Below are positions 24,045 to 31,691 of a stretch of DNA of 64,000 nt, piece after piece. The DNA comes from Streptomyces bottropensis ATCC 25435 (GTDB taxonomy: Bacteria; Actinomycetota; Actinomycetes; Streptomycetales; Streptomycetaceae), in the NCBI RefSeq assembly GCF_000383595.1, contig NZ_KB911581.1, forward strand, positions 7,771,519-7,835,518. Direction: 5' to 3'. The notes beneath the pieces were generated by a model. It searched no databases. It was not told where the DNA came from and worked only from the letters and a program-made list of their open reading frames with translations. A program made the translations under genes and the position numbers. Each line of letters opens with the position of its first letter. The stretch's first letter is position 1.

Positions 24045-25970
24045 GTGCCTACCGCCAAAAACGTTTCCCTTGTATCAATGCCATGGAACAGTGTCATCCG
24101 TCCTTCGATTCAGGTCGGCATTCTGCGCTCGCTCGCCGAGAACGAGGGCTGGCATGTGGATGCCCGATATTCCTATCTGGATTTCTACGGGCTGGCCCAG
24201 AAAATGCTCGGGTTCTCCGACGAGCAATGGGCGGAGGCCTATGAACTGGTCTCCGAAAAGCTCTATCACCTTTCGGTGGGCGACTGGATCTTCTCGTGCC
24301 GCCGGGGCGACGCCGACCGGCGGGAGGCCTACTTCGCCCAGTTGCGGGCGAGGCGGGTCGACGACGCGTCGATCGAGCTGGTCGACGCGCTGCGCGCGGT
24401 CGCGGACCGGCATGTGGAGCGCACGGCCGCCGAGTTGCTGAAGTCCGCGCCCGATGTCATCGGCTTCACCTCGATGTTCAGCCAGAACGGCCCGTCGCTG
24501 GCGGTGGCCGAGCGGCTGCGGGACCTCGGCTACGGCGGGGTGATCGTGCTGGGCGGCAGCAACTGCGAGGGCTCCATGGGCCGCGCCCTGCTGGCCAACT
24601 TCCCCGCCGTGGACGCGATCGTGGACGGTCCGGGCGAGGACGCCTTCGTCGCCCTCCTCCACCAGGTCGGGGCCGGAGACCCACCGCGCTCCCAGGGCCG
24701 GCTGATCACCCGACTGCCCGCCGCCCCCGACAGCACGCCGGCCGCACCGCTCACCGCCGCCGGCGCCCTGGACGTACCCACCCCCGACTACGACGGCTTC
24801 TTCGAGCAGTTGCGCGCCGCCGGTCTGCACAGCCTCGAACCCGAGATCACCCTGCCCGTGGAGTTCTCCCGCGGCTGCTGGTGGGGCGCGAAGACCCACT
24901 GCACCTTCTGCGGCCTCAACGGCGCGACGATGGCGTACCGCAGCAAGAGCCCGGACGGGGTGGCCGACGAACTGCGCCACCTCATGGACCGCTACGGCGT
25001 CCTCGACTTCTTCGCCGTCGACAACATCCTCGACCTCAAGTACCTCGACACGGCCCTGCCGTTGGTGGAGAAGCTCGACACCGACCATTCCCTGTTCTTC
25101 GAGGTCAAGGCCAACATGGAGTGGGCCGACATCCGGGCCGTGCGCCGGGCGGGGGTGCGTTCCGTGCAGCCGGGGATCGAGAGCCTCAGCACGGAGGGGC
25201 TGCGGCATCTCAGGAAGGGCGCGACGGCGTACCAGAACATCCGGTTCCTGCTGGGCTGCGCCGAGTACGGCGTACGGGCGGACTGGAACATCCTCACCGG
25301 CTATCCGCACGAGACACCGGACTCGCTGACGGCGCAGCTCGATGTCGTCGCGTCGCTGACGCATCTGACTCCGCCGCACATCACACTGATCCGCTTCGAC
25401 CGGTTCAGTCCGTACGTCGAGGCGCCCGAGAAGTACGGGCTCACGCTGACCAGCCCGCTGCCGGGCTACCGGTACGCCTATCCCGGTCTGTCGCAGGAGG
25501 ATCTCTGGGACATCGCGTACCACTTCGAGGGCGACTTCACCGACGACCCGGCCAACGGGCCGGTGCGGCGCAGGCTCGCCGCACGCGTCCGGCTGTGGCG
25601 CGCCCATCACGAGTCCGCGCGCTTCGGCTACCGGCTCGGCTTCGACTCGCTCACCCTCACCGACGAACGACCCGGGCTGCCGCCGCGGACCACCACCCTG
25701 CGGGGTGAGGAGGCGCGGCTGTTCCGCGCCGTCATCGGCGGCACCCGGTTCCGCGACCTCCAAGGGCAGGAGTGGCAGGGGGAACGCTGGGACCAGGCCC
25801 TGGACACGCTGCACGCCTGGCGCAGAAAGCGGTGGGTCTACATCGAAGGCACGAAGGTCATCGCACTCGCGGTACGCGAGCAGCCCTCGGCCTATCGGAC
25901 CCCACCGTCCAAGGGCACTCCCCGGCGGGCTCGTCCCCCCGTGCCTCTCACGCTCACCGCTCGACCGTAA
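24045..25970 (+). CDS. btmC: Bottromycin radical-SAM/B12 C-methyltransferase 1
   Basis: 641-residue class B radical SAM methyltransferase. The N-terminal half is cobalamin-binding-like (VIGFTSMFSQNGPSLAVAERLRDLGYGGVIVLGG). The 4Fe-4S motif is C278WWGAKTHC286TFC289, spaced CX7CX2C rather than the canonical CX3CX2C, as in known bottromycin RMTs. A C-terminal RiPP-type domain follows. It beta-methylates the core peptide. From memory of published knockouts the first RMT acts on Phe, which sequence cannot confirm. GTG 24045 has a G-rich site upstream, and TTG 24015 is possible. It is highly similar to btmK, including at synonymous sites in the middle. Confidence 0.93.
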   Translation: MPTAKNVSLVSMPWNSVIRPSIQVGILRSLAENEGWHVDARYSYLDFYGLAQKMLGFSDEQWAEAYELVSEKLYHLSVGDWIFSCRRGDADRREAYFAQLRARRVDDASIELVDALRAVADRHVERTAAELLKSAPDVIGFTSMFSQNGPSLAVAERLRDLGYGGVIVLGGSNCEGSMGRALLANFPAVDAIVDGPGEDAFVALLHQVGAGDPPRSQGRLITRLPAAPDSTPAAPLTAAGALDVPTPDYDGFFEQLRAAGLHSLEPEITLPVEFSRGCWWGAKTHCTFCGLNGATMAYRSKSPDGVADELRHLMDRYGVLDFFAVDNILDLKYLDTALPLVEKLDTDHSLFFEVKANMEWADIRAVRRAGVRSVQPGIESLSTEGLRHLRKGATAYQNIRFLLGCAEYGVRADWNILTGYPHETPDSLTAQLDVVASLTHLTPPHITLIRFDRFSPYVEAPEKYGLTLTSPLPGYRYAYPGLSQEDLWDIAYHFEGDFTDDPANGPVRRRLAARVRLWRAHHESARFGYRLGFDSLTLTDERPGLPPRTTTLRGEEARLFRAVIGGTRFRDLQGQEWQGERWDQALDTLHAWRRKRWVYIEGTKVIALAVREQPSAYRTPPSKGTPRRARPPVPLTLTARP

Positions 25971-26116
25971 GGAGGCACCCATCGCGCGGATCCGGGCCAC
26001 CGCGTCCCCATGGAGGCAAGAGCGCTGGAGCCGAAGGAAGCGCACGGCGACAGCGCGCAGCGGCATCGCACAGCAACCCGGAAGACGGACGAGAAGACAG
26101 ACGAAAGGACCACACC

Positions 26117-26251
26117 ATGGGACCCGTAGTCGTATTCGACTGCATGACCGCAGACTTCCTCAACGACGACCCCAACAACGCGGAACTGAGCGCGCTGGAG
26201 ATGGAGGAGCTGGAGTCCTGGGGCGCCTGGGACGGCGAAGCCACCTCATGA
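26117..26251 (+). CDS. btmD: Bottromycin precursor peptide
   Basis: 44 residues: initiator Met, core GPVVVFDC (residues 2-9), and a 35-residue follower that starts MTADFLNDDP and is strongly acidic (EMEELESWGAWDGE). There is no leader, and the recognition sequence is C-terminal, the defining oddity of bottromycins. Gly1 amine and Val4 carbonyl form the macroamidine, Cys8 becomes the thiazole, Pro/Val/Phe are beta-methylated and Asp7 is epimerised and O-methylated. GAAAGGA lies 7 nt upstream of ATG 26117. The core matches bottromycin A2. A small hairpin follows the stop codon. Confidence 0.98.
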   Translation: MGPVVVFDCMTADFLNDDPNNAELSALEMEELESWGAWDGEATS

Positions 26252-26255
26252 GCGT

Positions 26256-26276
26256 CGGCCGGTGAGTAGCCGGCCG
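26256..26276 (+). terminator. Weak hairpin after btmD, possible attenuator
   Basis: CGGCCGG (26256-26262) pairs with CCGGCCG (26270-26276), with a 7-nt loop and no U-tract. It lies 5 nt after the precursor stop and before btmE. Partial termination or 3'-end protection here would raise precursor mRNA above enzyme mRNA, as seen in other RiPP operons (inference). Confidence 0.4.
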
Positions 26277-26314
26277 GTGTGAAGTCGGCGAGACGGACGA
26301 CCGGGAGAGGGAGC

Positions 26315-27547
26315 ATGCGCGAAGCGACGGCGACGGAGTGTGAGCTGCGCGAGGTCGTCCACCGTTCGTATCCCTCGGAACGAACGGTGACCGTGCGGTG
26401 CACCGTACGCCCCGCCGAGGGCAGCGCCCAGGCCGACGGTTACGGCACCGCCACGACCGAGGCCGTGGCACGGGCGAAAGCCCTGTCCGAAGCCGTGGAG
26501 CGGCTGGTGGCGTGCACCCCCTTCGCGACGGTCGCCCGTCCGCCGACGGCGTGCGCGGACCCCGGAACGGGCTCCGGCCCGGTCCCGCCCTTCCCGGCGG
26601 CCGGGGTGCGCACCGCGCCGGAGGGCTGTGCGGGCCGGGTGTACCGGCCGCTGACCGGCGGCGGACCGCGCCGGGTGCCGCTGTACTGGTCCTCGCCCTG
26701 GACCGCCGGTGCGGAGTTGCGTGCGGGCACGCTGACGGCGGCGGAGGCGCGGCTGTCGAGCACGGTGGGCTGGGCCGTCGCCCCGACACCGGAGGGAGCG
26801 CTGCGCGGCGCGCTGCTGGAACTGACCGAACTGATCGACTACGGAGTCTTCCTGCACCGCCGGCTGGCGGGACCCGCGCGGCGGCCGTCGGCGGGTGACC
26901 GGACGCTGGTGGTGCCGCTCGGCGGGATCGGCCGTACGCCGGCCGTGCTCGCCGTGGCGTACGGCCGTGGGCGGCTGATGCCGGCCACCGGGCTGGGGTG
27001 CGGGGCGACCCGGGGCGAGGCGACCGACCGGGCGCTGCTGGAGCTGGCGCAGGCCGAGACGATGTGGCGGTCGAACCCCACCGCGGAACCGGCCGAGCGT
27101 TTCTTCCTGCGCCGCTTCGAGCGGTGGCCGCTGCTCGCGCGGTGCGCGACCTTGGACTTCGACCTGCCCGACCCGCGTGACCCGCCCGCACGGAGCGGCC
27201 CGGCCGGCGGGCCGGGACCGTACGACGACGGGCCGTGTCCCGCGTCCCCCCTTGAGGAGCTGGAGGCCGGCGGCATCCGGGTGTGGGCCGACTCCGGTGC
27301 CGTCGACATCTCAGGCCCGGACATCCCCAGGACCCGTCTCTGCTTCGCCCATGTGGTGTCGGATCCGCAGCCCCTCCTGGGCCTTGTCCGCGCAGGCATC
27401 CCCGTGTTCGACACGGGAGAAGTGAGGAGGACCCTTGACCCGTCCCGCCGACCCGCAGACCGCCCCGCAGACCGAGGCGGCCACCGAGACCGATCCGCTG
27501 ACCGCGGTCCTGCTCGACGGGGCCACGAAGGAAGACGTTCCGCCTGA
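26315..27547 (+). CDS. btmE: YcaO-domain protein 1 (thiazoline-forming cyclodehydratase)
   Basis: 410 residues. The YcaO ATP/Mg site is visible in VARAKALSEAVERLVACTP (SxExxE) and LLELTELIDYGVFLHR. The N-terminus YPSERTVTVRCTVRPAEGSAQADGYG is family-typical. There is no fused or adjacent E1/ocin-ThiF partner, so it is stand-alone. The BotC/IpoC equivalent cyclises the C-terminal Cys to thiazoline using ATP. ATG 26315 has GAGGGAG upstream. The last 113 bp overlap btmF in another frame, so the C-terminal ~38 residues (Arg/Asp-rich) may be poorly constrained. Confidence 0.9.
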   Translation: MREATATECELREVVHRSYPSERTVTVRCTVRPAEGSAQADGYGTATTEAVARAKALSEAVERLVACTPFATVARPPTACADPGTGSGPVPPFPAAGVRTAPEGCAGRVYRPLTGGGPRRVPLYWSSPWTAGAELRAGTLTAAEARLSSTVGWAVAPTPEGALRGALLELTELIDYGVFLHRRLAGPARRPSAGDRTLVVPLGGIGRTPAVLAVAYGRGRLMPATGLGCGATRGEATDRALLELAQAETMWRSNPTAEPAERFFLRRFERWPLLARCATLDFDLPDPRDPPARSGPAGGPGPYDDGPCPASPLEELEAGGIRVWADSGAVDISGPDIPRTRLCFAHVVSDPQPLLGLVRAGIPVFDTGEVRRTLDPSRRPADRPADRGGHRDRSADRGPARRGHEGRRSA

Positions 27548-28826
27548 GCGCGAGACGGACATCCGGCAGGCCCTGGCCTCCGTCGGGGACTGGCTGGCCG
27601 CCGAAGGGCTGACGGCCGACATCCGCAAGTACGGCATCGAGTCCGCGCCCACCTACGAGGTGCGGCTGTCGGAGGCGTCGGGCGCGCTCTGTTCCCGCAG
27701 TTCCGGCAAGGGGCTGGGGCACCGGAGCATGGCGAGCGCGCTGTTCGAGAGCGCCGAGCACTACCACCTGGACTGGCGCCGGGACCCCCGCGCGTCGGAG
27801 GCGGAGTTCCGGCCGGGGCGGGAGATCGCGGAACAGGCCACCGCCCGGCGGTCCGCCCTGCTGGGCCGGCTCGGCCAGATCATGCCCGACGCGCCCGTGC
27901 TGACCCGGACGTACCGCCCGGTGGAGGAGGCCCTGACCGGGCGGGCGGGCGACGGTGAGGCGGACGGGCCGCACCGGCACCCGGTGTTCCTGCGGGACGG
28001 GGGCTACCGCAACTGGCCCCATCCGGACGACGACCGGTCCTTCCAGCCGCTGTGGCACTACACCTCCAGCGCCGGTTACGCGGCGGGCGCCACCCGGCAC
28101 GAGGCGCTGGTGCACGCCGTGAACGAGCTGATCGAGCGGGACGCCTGGTCGTACCAGCTGGCCCGGTCGTACTTCGGTCTGCCCGGCGAGGGGCCCGAGC
28201 TGCGGGTGGTGGAGCACGGCACGCTCCCCGCCGAGCTGCGGGAGCTGACCCGTACGGTCGAGGAGGTCCGGGGCGCTCCGGTGCTGATCGTGGACATCAC
28301 CTGCGACACCGGCGTACCGGCCTATGTGGTGTGCGACGCGCGGAGCAGGGAGGACGTCCGGCTGATCGGCAGCGGGGCCTCGCCGGTGCGGACGTACGCG
28401 GTGCAGCGGGCGCTGCTGGAGTACCTCCAGGTGCGGACGATGTTCGAGAACGGGCCGGTGGACGCGGACACCGAGGCCGGGCAGATCGGTACGGCGCTGG
28501 CCCGCTATCCCCGTCATCTGGCCGCGGCCCGGTTCGACATCCACCGGCTGCCGCACGAGAGCACGGCGTTCGAGGCGGACGACGGGCTGCCCGCCGCCAC
28601 CGGTCCCGAGCGGTTGCTGCGGCATCTGGTGGACCGGCTGCGGGAGTCGGGCGTCGAGGCACATCACCGGGTGCTGACTCCGCCGGGGCCGGTCACGGTC
28701 GTCGATGTCGTGGCGCCGGGGCTGGAGATGTTCGACAAGGCGCGGGCGGGTTATCCGGTGCTGCCGACCGGGCGTCTGGGCGAGCGGCTGCGGCCGCGCG
28801 GGGACGGCGGGGGTGCGCGCCGGTGA
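27435..28826 (+). CDS. btmF: YcaO-domain protein 2 (macroamidine-forming cyclodehydratase)
   Basis: 463 residues. ATP-site elements are SMASALFESAEHYHLDWRRD (SxExxE) and EALVHAVNELIERDAWSYQLA (ExxxR-type); RTYAVQRALLEYLQVRTMFE follows. Also stand-alone. The BotCD/PurCD equivalent attacks the Val4 amide with the Gly1 amine to make the 12-membered macroamidine. The best start is the unusual TTG at 27435, 4 nt after GAGGAGG. It lies inside btmE, giving a 113-bp overlap. The end overlaps the btmG start in a GTGA (4 bp), which indicates translational coupling. Confidence 0.9.
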   Translation: MTRPADPQTAPQTEAATETDPLTAVLLDGATKEDVPPERETDIRQALASVGDWLAAEGLTADIRKYGIESAPTYEVRLSEASGALCSRSSGKGLGHRSMASALFESAEHYHLDWRRDPRASEAEFRPGREIAEQATARRSALLGRLGQIMPDAPVLTRTYRPVEEALTGRAGDGEADGPHRHPVFLRDGGYRNWPHPDDDRSFQPLWHYTSSAGYAAGATRHEALVHAVNELIERDAWSYQLARSYFGLPGEGPELRVVEHGTLPAELRELTRTVEEVRGAPVLIVDITCDTGVPAYVVCDARSREDVRLIGSGASPVRTYAVQRALLEYLQVRTMFENGPVDADTEAGQIGTALARYPRHLAAARFDIHRLPHESTAFEADDGLPAATGPERLLRHLVDRLRESGVEAHHRVLTPPGPVTVVDVVAPGLEMFDKARAGYPVLPTGRLGERLRPRGDGGGARR

Positions 28827-30835
28827 AGCTCGCGCTCGTGGCACCGCCCTGGAACAGCCTGTACCGCCCGTCCATCCAGATCGCCACCCTCGCGGCGCTG
28901 GAGGACACGGCGGACGGGGACCCGATCACGCCGGTCTACGCGTATCTGGACTGGTTCGAGTACGCCGTCGACGCGCTGGAGTGCGATCCGGCGGAGTTCG
29001 TCACCGTCTACGACACGATCGGCGAGGAGCTGTACGGGCTGGGCGTCGGGGACTGGATCTTCGGCGGGGTCCTGGACGGTCATGGCCCGGCGGAGGAGGA
29101 GGACGCCCGCGCCGGGTACGCCGCCTTCCTGGCCGGGCACGGGGTGGCCGAGGAACTGGTGGGCCGGGTGCTGGCGCTGCGCGCGGTCGCCCCCGGGTTC
29201 GTGTCGGGGCTGGCCGGGCGGCTCGTCGCGACCGGCGCCGAGTGCTTCGGGTTCACCACGTCGTTCAGTCAGCTGGTGCCCGCGCTGGCCGTGGCCCGGG
29301 CCGTGAAGGACCACGCGGCCGACCGGCTGGTGCTGCTGGGCGGGGCGAACTGCGACCGGCCCATGGGGCAGGCCGTGATGCGGGCGTATCCGTTCGTCGA
29401 CGCGGTCGTGCAGGGTGAGGGCGAGGCGGCGGTGGCGGCGGTCCGGGCCGCGCGCGGCGCCGCCGATCTCGCGGCGGCCCCGGGTCTGGTCCTGCGGCAC
29501 GAGGGCGAGCTGCGGGTGTCGCTGCCGGCCGTGCAGCCGGCCGAGTCGGCGCCGGTGCCCCGGTACGCGGAGTACTTCGAGCGGCTGCGGGCGCTGGCGC
29601 ACCGTGAGCTGATCGCCCCGCACGTGGCCCTGCCGTTCCAGATGTCGCGGGGCTGCTGGTGGGGCGAGAAGCTGCAGTGCACCTTCTGCGGTGAGAACGG
29701 CAGCGGCATGGTCTACCGCAGCAAGCCGGGCGGGCAGTTGACGCAGACCCTGCGCCGGCTGACCGAGGAGCACGGTGTGTTCGACACGTACGCGGTCGAC
29801 ACGATCCTCGCCCGCAGCGACAACGGTCTGGCCGAACTCGCCGCCGCGGAGGTCGACATCACCACGTTCTTCGAGGTGAAGGCCAACCTGGGGCCGCGGG
29901 AGGTGGGCGAGATGCGGGCGGCGGGCGTCACCATGGTGCAGCCGGGCATCGAGAGCCTCAGCAGTGGTGCGCTGAAGCTGCTGCGCAAGGGGGCGACGGC
30001 CTTCCACAATCTGCGTTTCCTGGTGCTGTGCCAGGAGTTGGGCATCGACGCCCAGTGGAACCTGCTGTCGGCGATGCCCGAGGAGACGGCGGCGATGCTG
30101 CTGGAGCAGCTGCGGCTGATCCCGTTCATCACGCATCTCGCGCCGCCGTCGACGGTGAGCAAGGTCCGGGTCGACCGGTACAGCCCGTACTTCGAGAAGC
30201 CCGGCGAGTTCGGCATCGCGCTGGAGGGGCCCGAGCCGAAGTACCGCTTCGTGCATGCCGGCCGTACGGCCGGTGAACGCGCCGAGCTGGCCTACTCGTT
30301 CGACCATGTGGAGCTGGCGGCGCGGGGCGAGGACACGGCCGCGGAGATGCTCGCGCTGCGACGGCGGCTGGGCGCCCGGGTGGGCCTGTGGAAGAAGCTG
30401 CACGAACAGTCGCGGTTCTCCTTCCGGTTCGGTCCGAACATGACCGTGCTGCACGACGGCCGACCGCATGTCGGTACCGGGCGTCACGTACTGCGGGGCG
30501 GCGACGACCAGTTGTTCCGCTGTCTGGTGCACGGCGGGCGGCTGCACCAGGCCGTCGGCCGGGTCGCCGCGATGACGGGCCGGCCGGAGGACGAGGTGCA
30601 CGCGACGGTGCGGGAGTGGGCGGGACGCGGCTGGATCCATCTGGAGGGCCGGCGCGGTCTGGTGCTGGCGGTGCGTGACGGCATGCGGGACGAGCTGGGA
30701 CGGGCGGCCGAGCTGCGGGAGGCGGCGGACGGGCCGGAGCGGGCGGCCGCCGGGCCGGAGCGGGCTGTCGAGCCACCCCAGGCTGTCGAGTCGGAGCGGG
30801 CCGGTGGATCGGGGAGGGTCGGTGCGGGACGCTGA
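28823..30835 (+). CDS. btmG: Bottromycin radical-SAM/B12 C-methyltransferase 2
   Basis: 670 residues. Same layout as btmC: N-terminal KLALVAPPWNSLYRPSIQIATL, B12-domain-like FGFTTSFSQLVPALAVARAVKD...LLGGANCDRPMG, and radical-SAM motif C278WWGEKLQC286TFC289 (CX7CX2C). The sequence is clearly more distant from btmC and btmK than those two are from each other, fitting a different target. Published knockouts link the second RMT to Val methylation (memory, unverified). The C-terminal ~40 residues are a Glu/Ala/Pro-rich tail (GPERAAAGPERAVEPPQAVE) absent from the others. The GTG 28823 start overlaps the btmF stop. Confidence 0.92.
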   Translation: MKLALVAPPWNSLYRPSIQIATLAALEDTADGDPITPVYAYLDWFEYAVDALECDPAEFVTVYDTIGEELYGLGVGDWIFGGVLDGHGPAEEEDARAGYAAFLAGHGVAEELVGRVLALRAVAPGFVSGLAGRLVATGAECFGFTTSFSQLVPALAVARAVKDHAADRLVLLGGANCDRPMGQAVMRAYPFVDAVVQGEGEAAVAAVRAARGAADLAAAPGLVLRHEGELRVSLPAVQPAESAPVPRYAEYFERLRALAHRELIAPHVALPFQMSRGCWWGEKLQCTFCGENGSGMVYRSKPGGQLTQTLRRLTEEHGVFDTYAVDTILARSDNGLAELAAAEVDITTFFEVKANLGPREVGEMRAAGVTMVQPGIESLSSGALKLLRKGATAFHNLRFLVLCQELGIDAQWNLLSAMPEETAAMLLEQLRLIPFITHLAPPSTVSKVRVDRYSPYFEKPGEFGIALEGPEPKYRFVHAGRTAGERAELAYSFDHVELAARGEDTAAEMLALRRRLGARVGLWKKLHEQSRFSFRFGPNMTVLHDGRPHVGTGRHVLRGGDDQLFRCLVHGGRLHQAVGRVAAMTGRPEDEVHATVREWAGRGWIHLEGRRGLVLAVRDGMRDELGRAAELREAADGPERAAAGPERAVEPPQAVESERAGGSGRVGAGR

Positions 30836-31691
30836 CGGCACCCTGCGGGGTGCGACGGAGCCGTTCGAGGTGGTCTCCCGCGACGGTACGCCGATCCGCG
30901 GCTTCAGCAGGCCCGGACCGGGCGAGACCCTCGTCCTCGTCCATGGGGTGGCGATGGACCGGCGGATCTGGGCGGAGTCGGGGTTCCTCGACGCCGTCCC
31001 GGACGCCCATGTCCTCGCGCTCGACCTGCGCGGACGCGGGGAGAGCGGGCGCGTCGGCACAGCGCGGGGGCACGCCCTCGCCCGCTACGTCGAGGATGTC
31101 CGCGCGGTCCTCGACGGCTTCGGCCTCGCCCGGTACAGCCTGTTCGGCACCTTCTTCGGCGGGCGGATCGCTTTGCAGACGGCCGCCGTGGACCCCCGGG
31201 TGGTCCGGGCGTTCTCCTTCTGCGCGCACGCCGAGCAGGTGGAGATCCCCGAGGACGCCGTCGAGGAGGAGGCGGTGGCCGTCGAGGGGCCGGGCGGTCA
31301 CGCCTATCTGCGCGACCACTTCACCGGACGGGGCGCCCCGCCGTGGATGGTCGCGGCCTGCGCCCGTGTCGACCCCGGCGAGCTGGGGGCGGCCACCCGG
31401 GGCCTGCTGCACGGCTCGGACCGGCGGACCGAACGCGGCCACCCGGACCAGGAGCTGGTGCTGATCACCGCGGACGGCGACGCGGACCTGGCGCCCTTCC
31501 ACGCCGGGGAGCACCGGCTCGGCGCCCGGCTGTGGCTCGTCGGGGCCCCGACCCGGATCAGGGCGGCCGGCCGCCTGGCGGAGACCGGCCGGCGGGTGGC
31601 GGACGTGCTGGCCGGAACGGGACGCGGTGACGAGGACGCCGGCGTGGAGCCTGGGGCCGGGGACCGCGCGAGCCGGGCGGGGGCGGTATGA
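30822..31691 (+). CDS. btmH: Alpha/beta-hydrolase-fold protein lacking the catalytic Ser (bottromycin Asp epimerase)
   Basis: 289 residues of the alpha/beta-hydrolase fold: LVLVHGVAMDRRIW (oxyanion loop) and LDLRGRGESGR. The nucleophile elbow reads LFGTFFGGRIAL, so the usual Gly-x-Ser-x-Gly Ser is Phe (residue 111), and no C-terminal catalytic His context is evident. It cannot be a normal hydrolase. The homologue BotH was shown to epimerise Asp7 by substrate-assisted chemistry. The GTG 30822 start, after GGAGGG, overlaps btmG by 14 bp. The stop overlaps btmI in ATGA. Confidence 0.92.
   Translation: MRDADGTLRGATEPFEVVSRDGTPIRGFSRPGPGETLVLVHGVAMDRRIWAESGFLDAVPDAHVLALDLRGRGESGRVGTARGHALARYVEDVRAVLDGFGLARYSLFGTFFGGRIALQTAAVDPRVVRAFSFCAHAEQVEIPEDAVEEEAVAVEGPGGHAYLRDHFTGRGAPPWMVAACARVDPGELGAATRGLLHGSDRRTERGHPDQELVLITADGDADLAPFHAGEHRLGARLWLVGAPTRIRAAGRLAETGRRVADVLAGTGRGDEDAGVEPGAGDRASRAGAV

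Noticed and set aside
24075..26066. Long minus-strand open frame opposite btmC, and similar ones opposite btmG and btmK
   Set aside because: btmC, btmG and btmK have clear conserved domains, and the antisense products have none.
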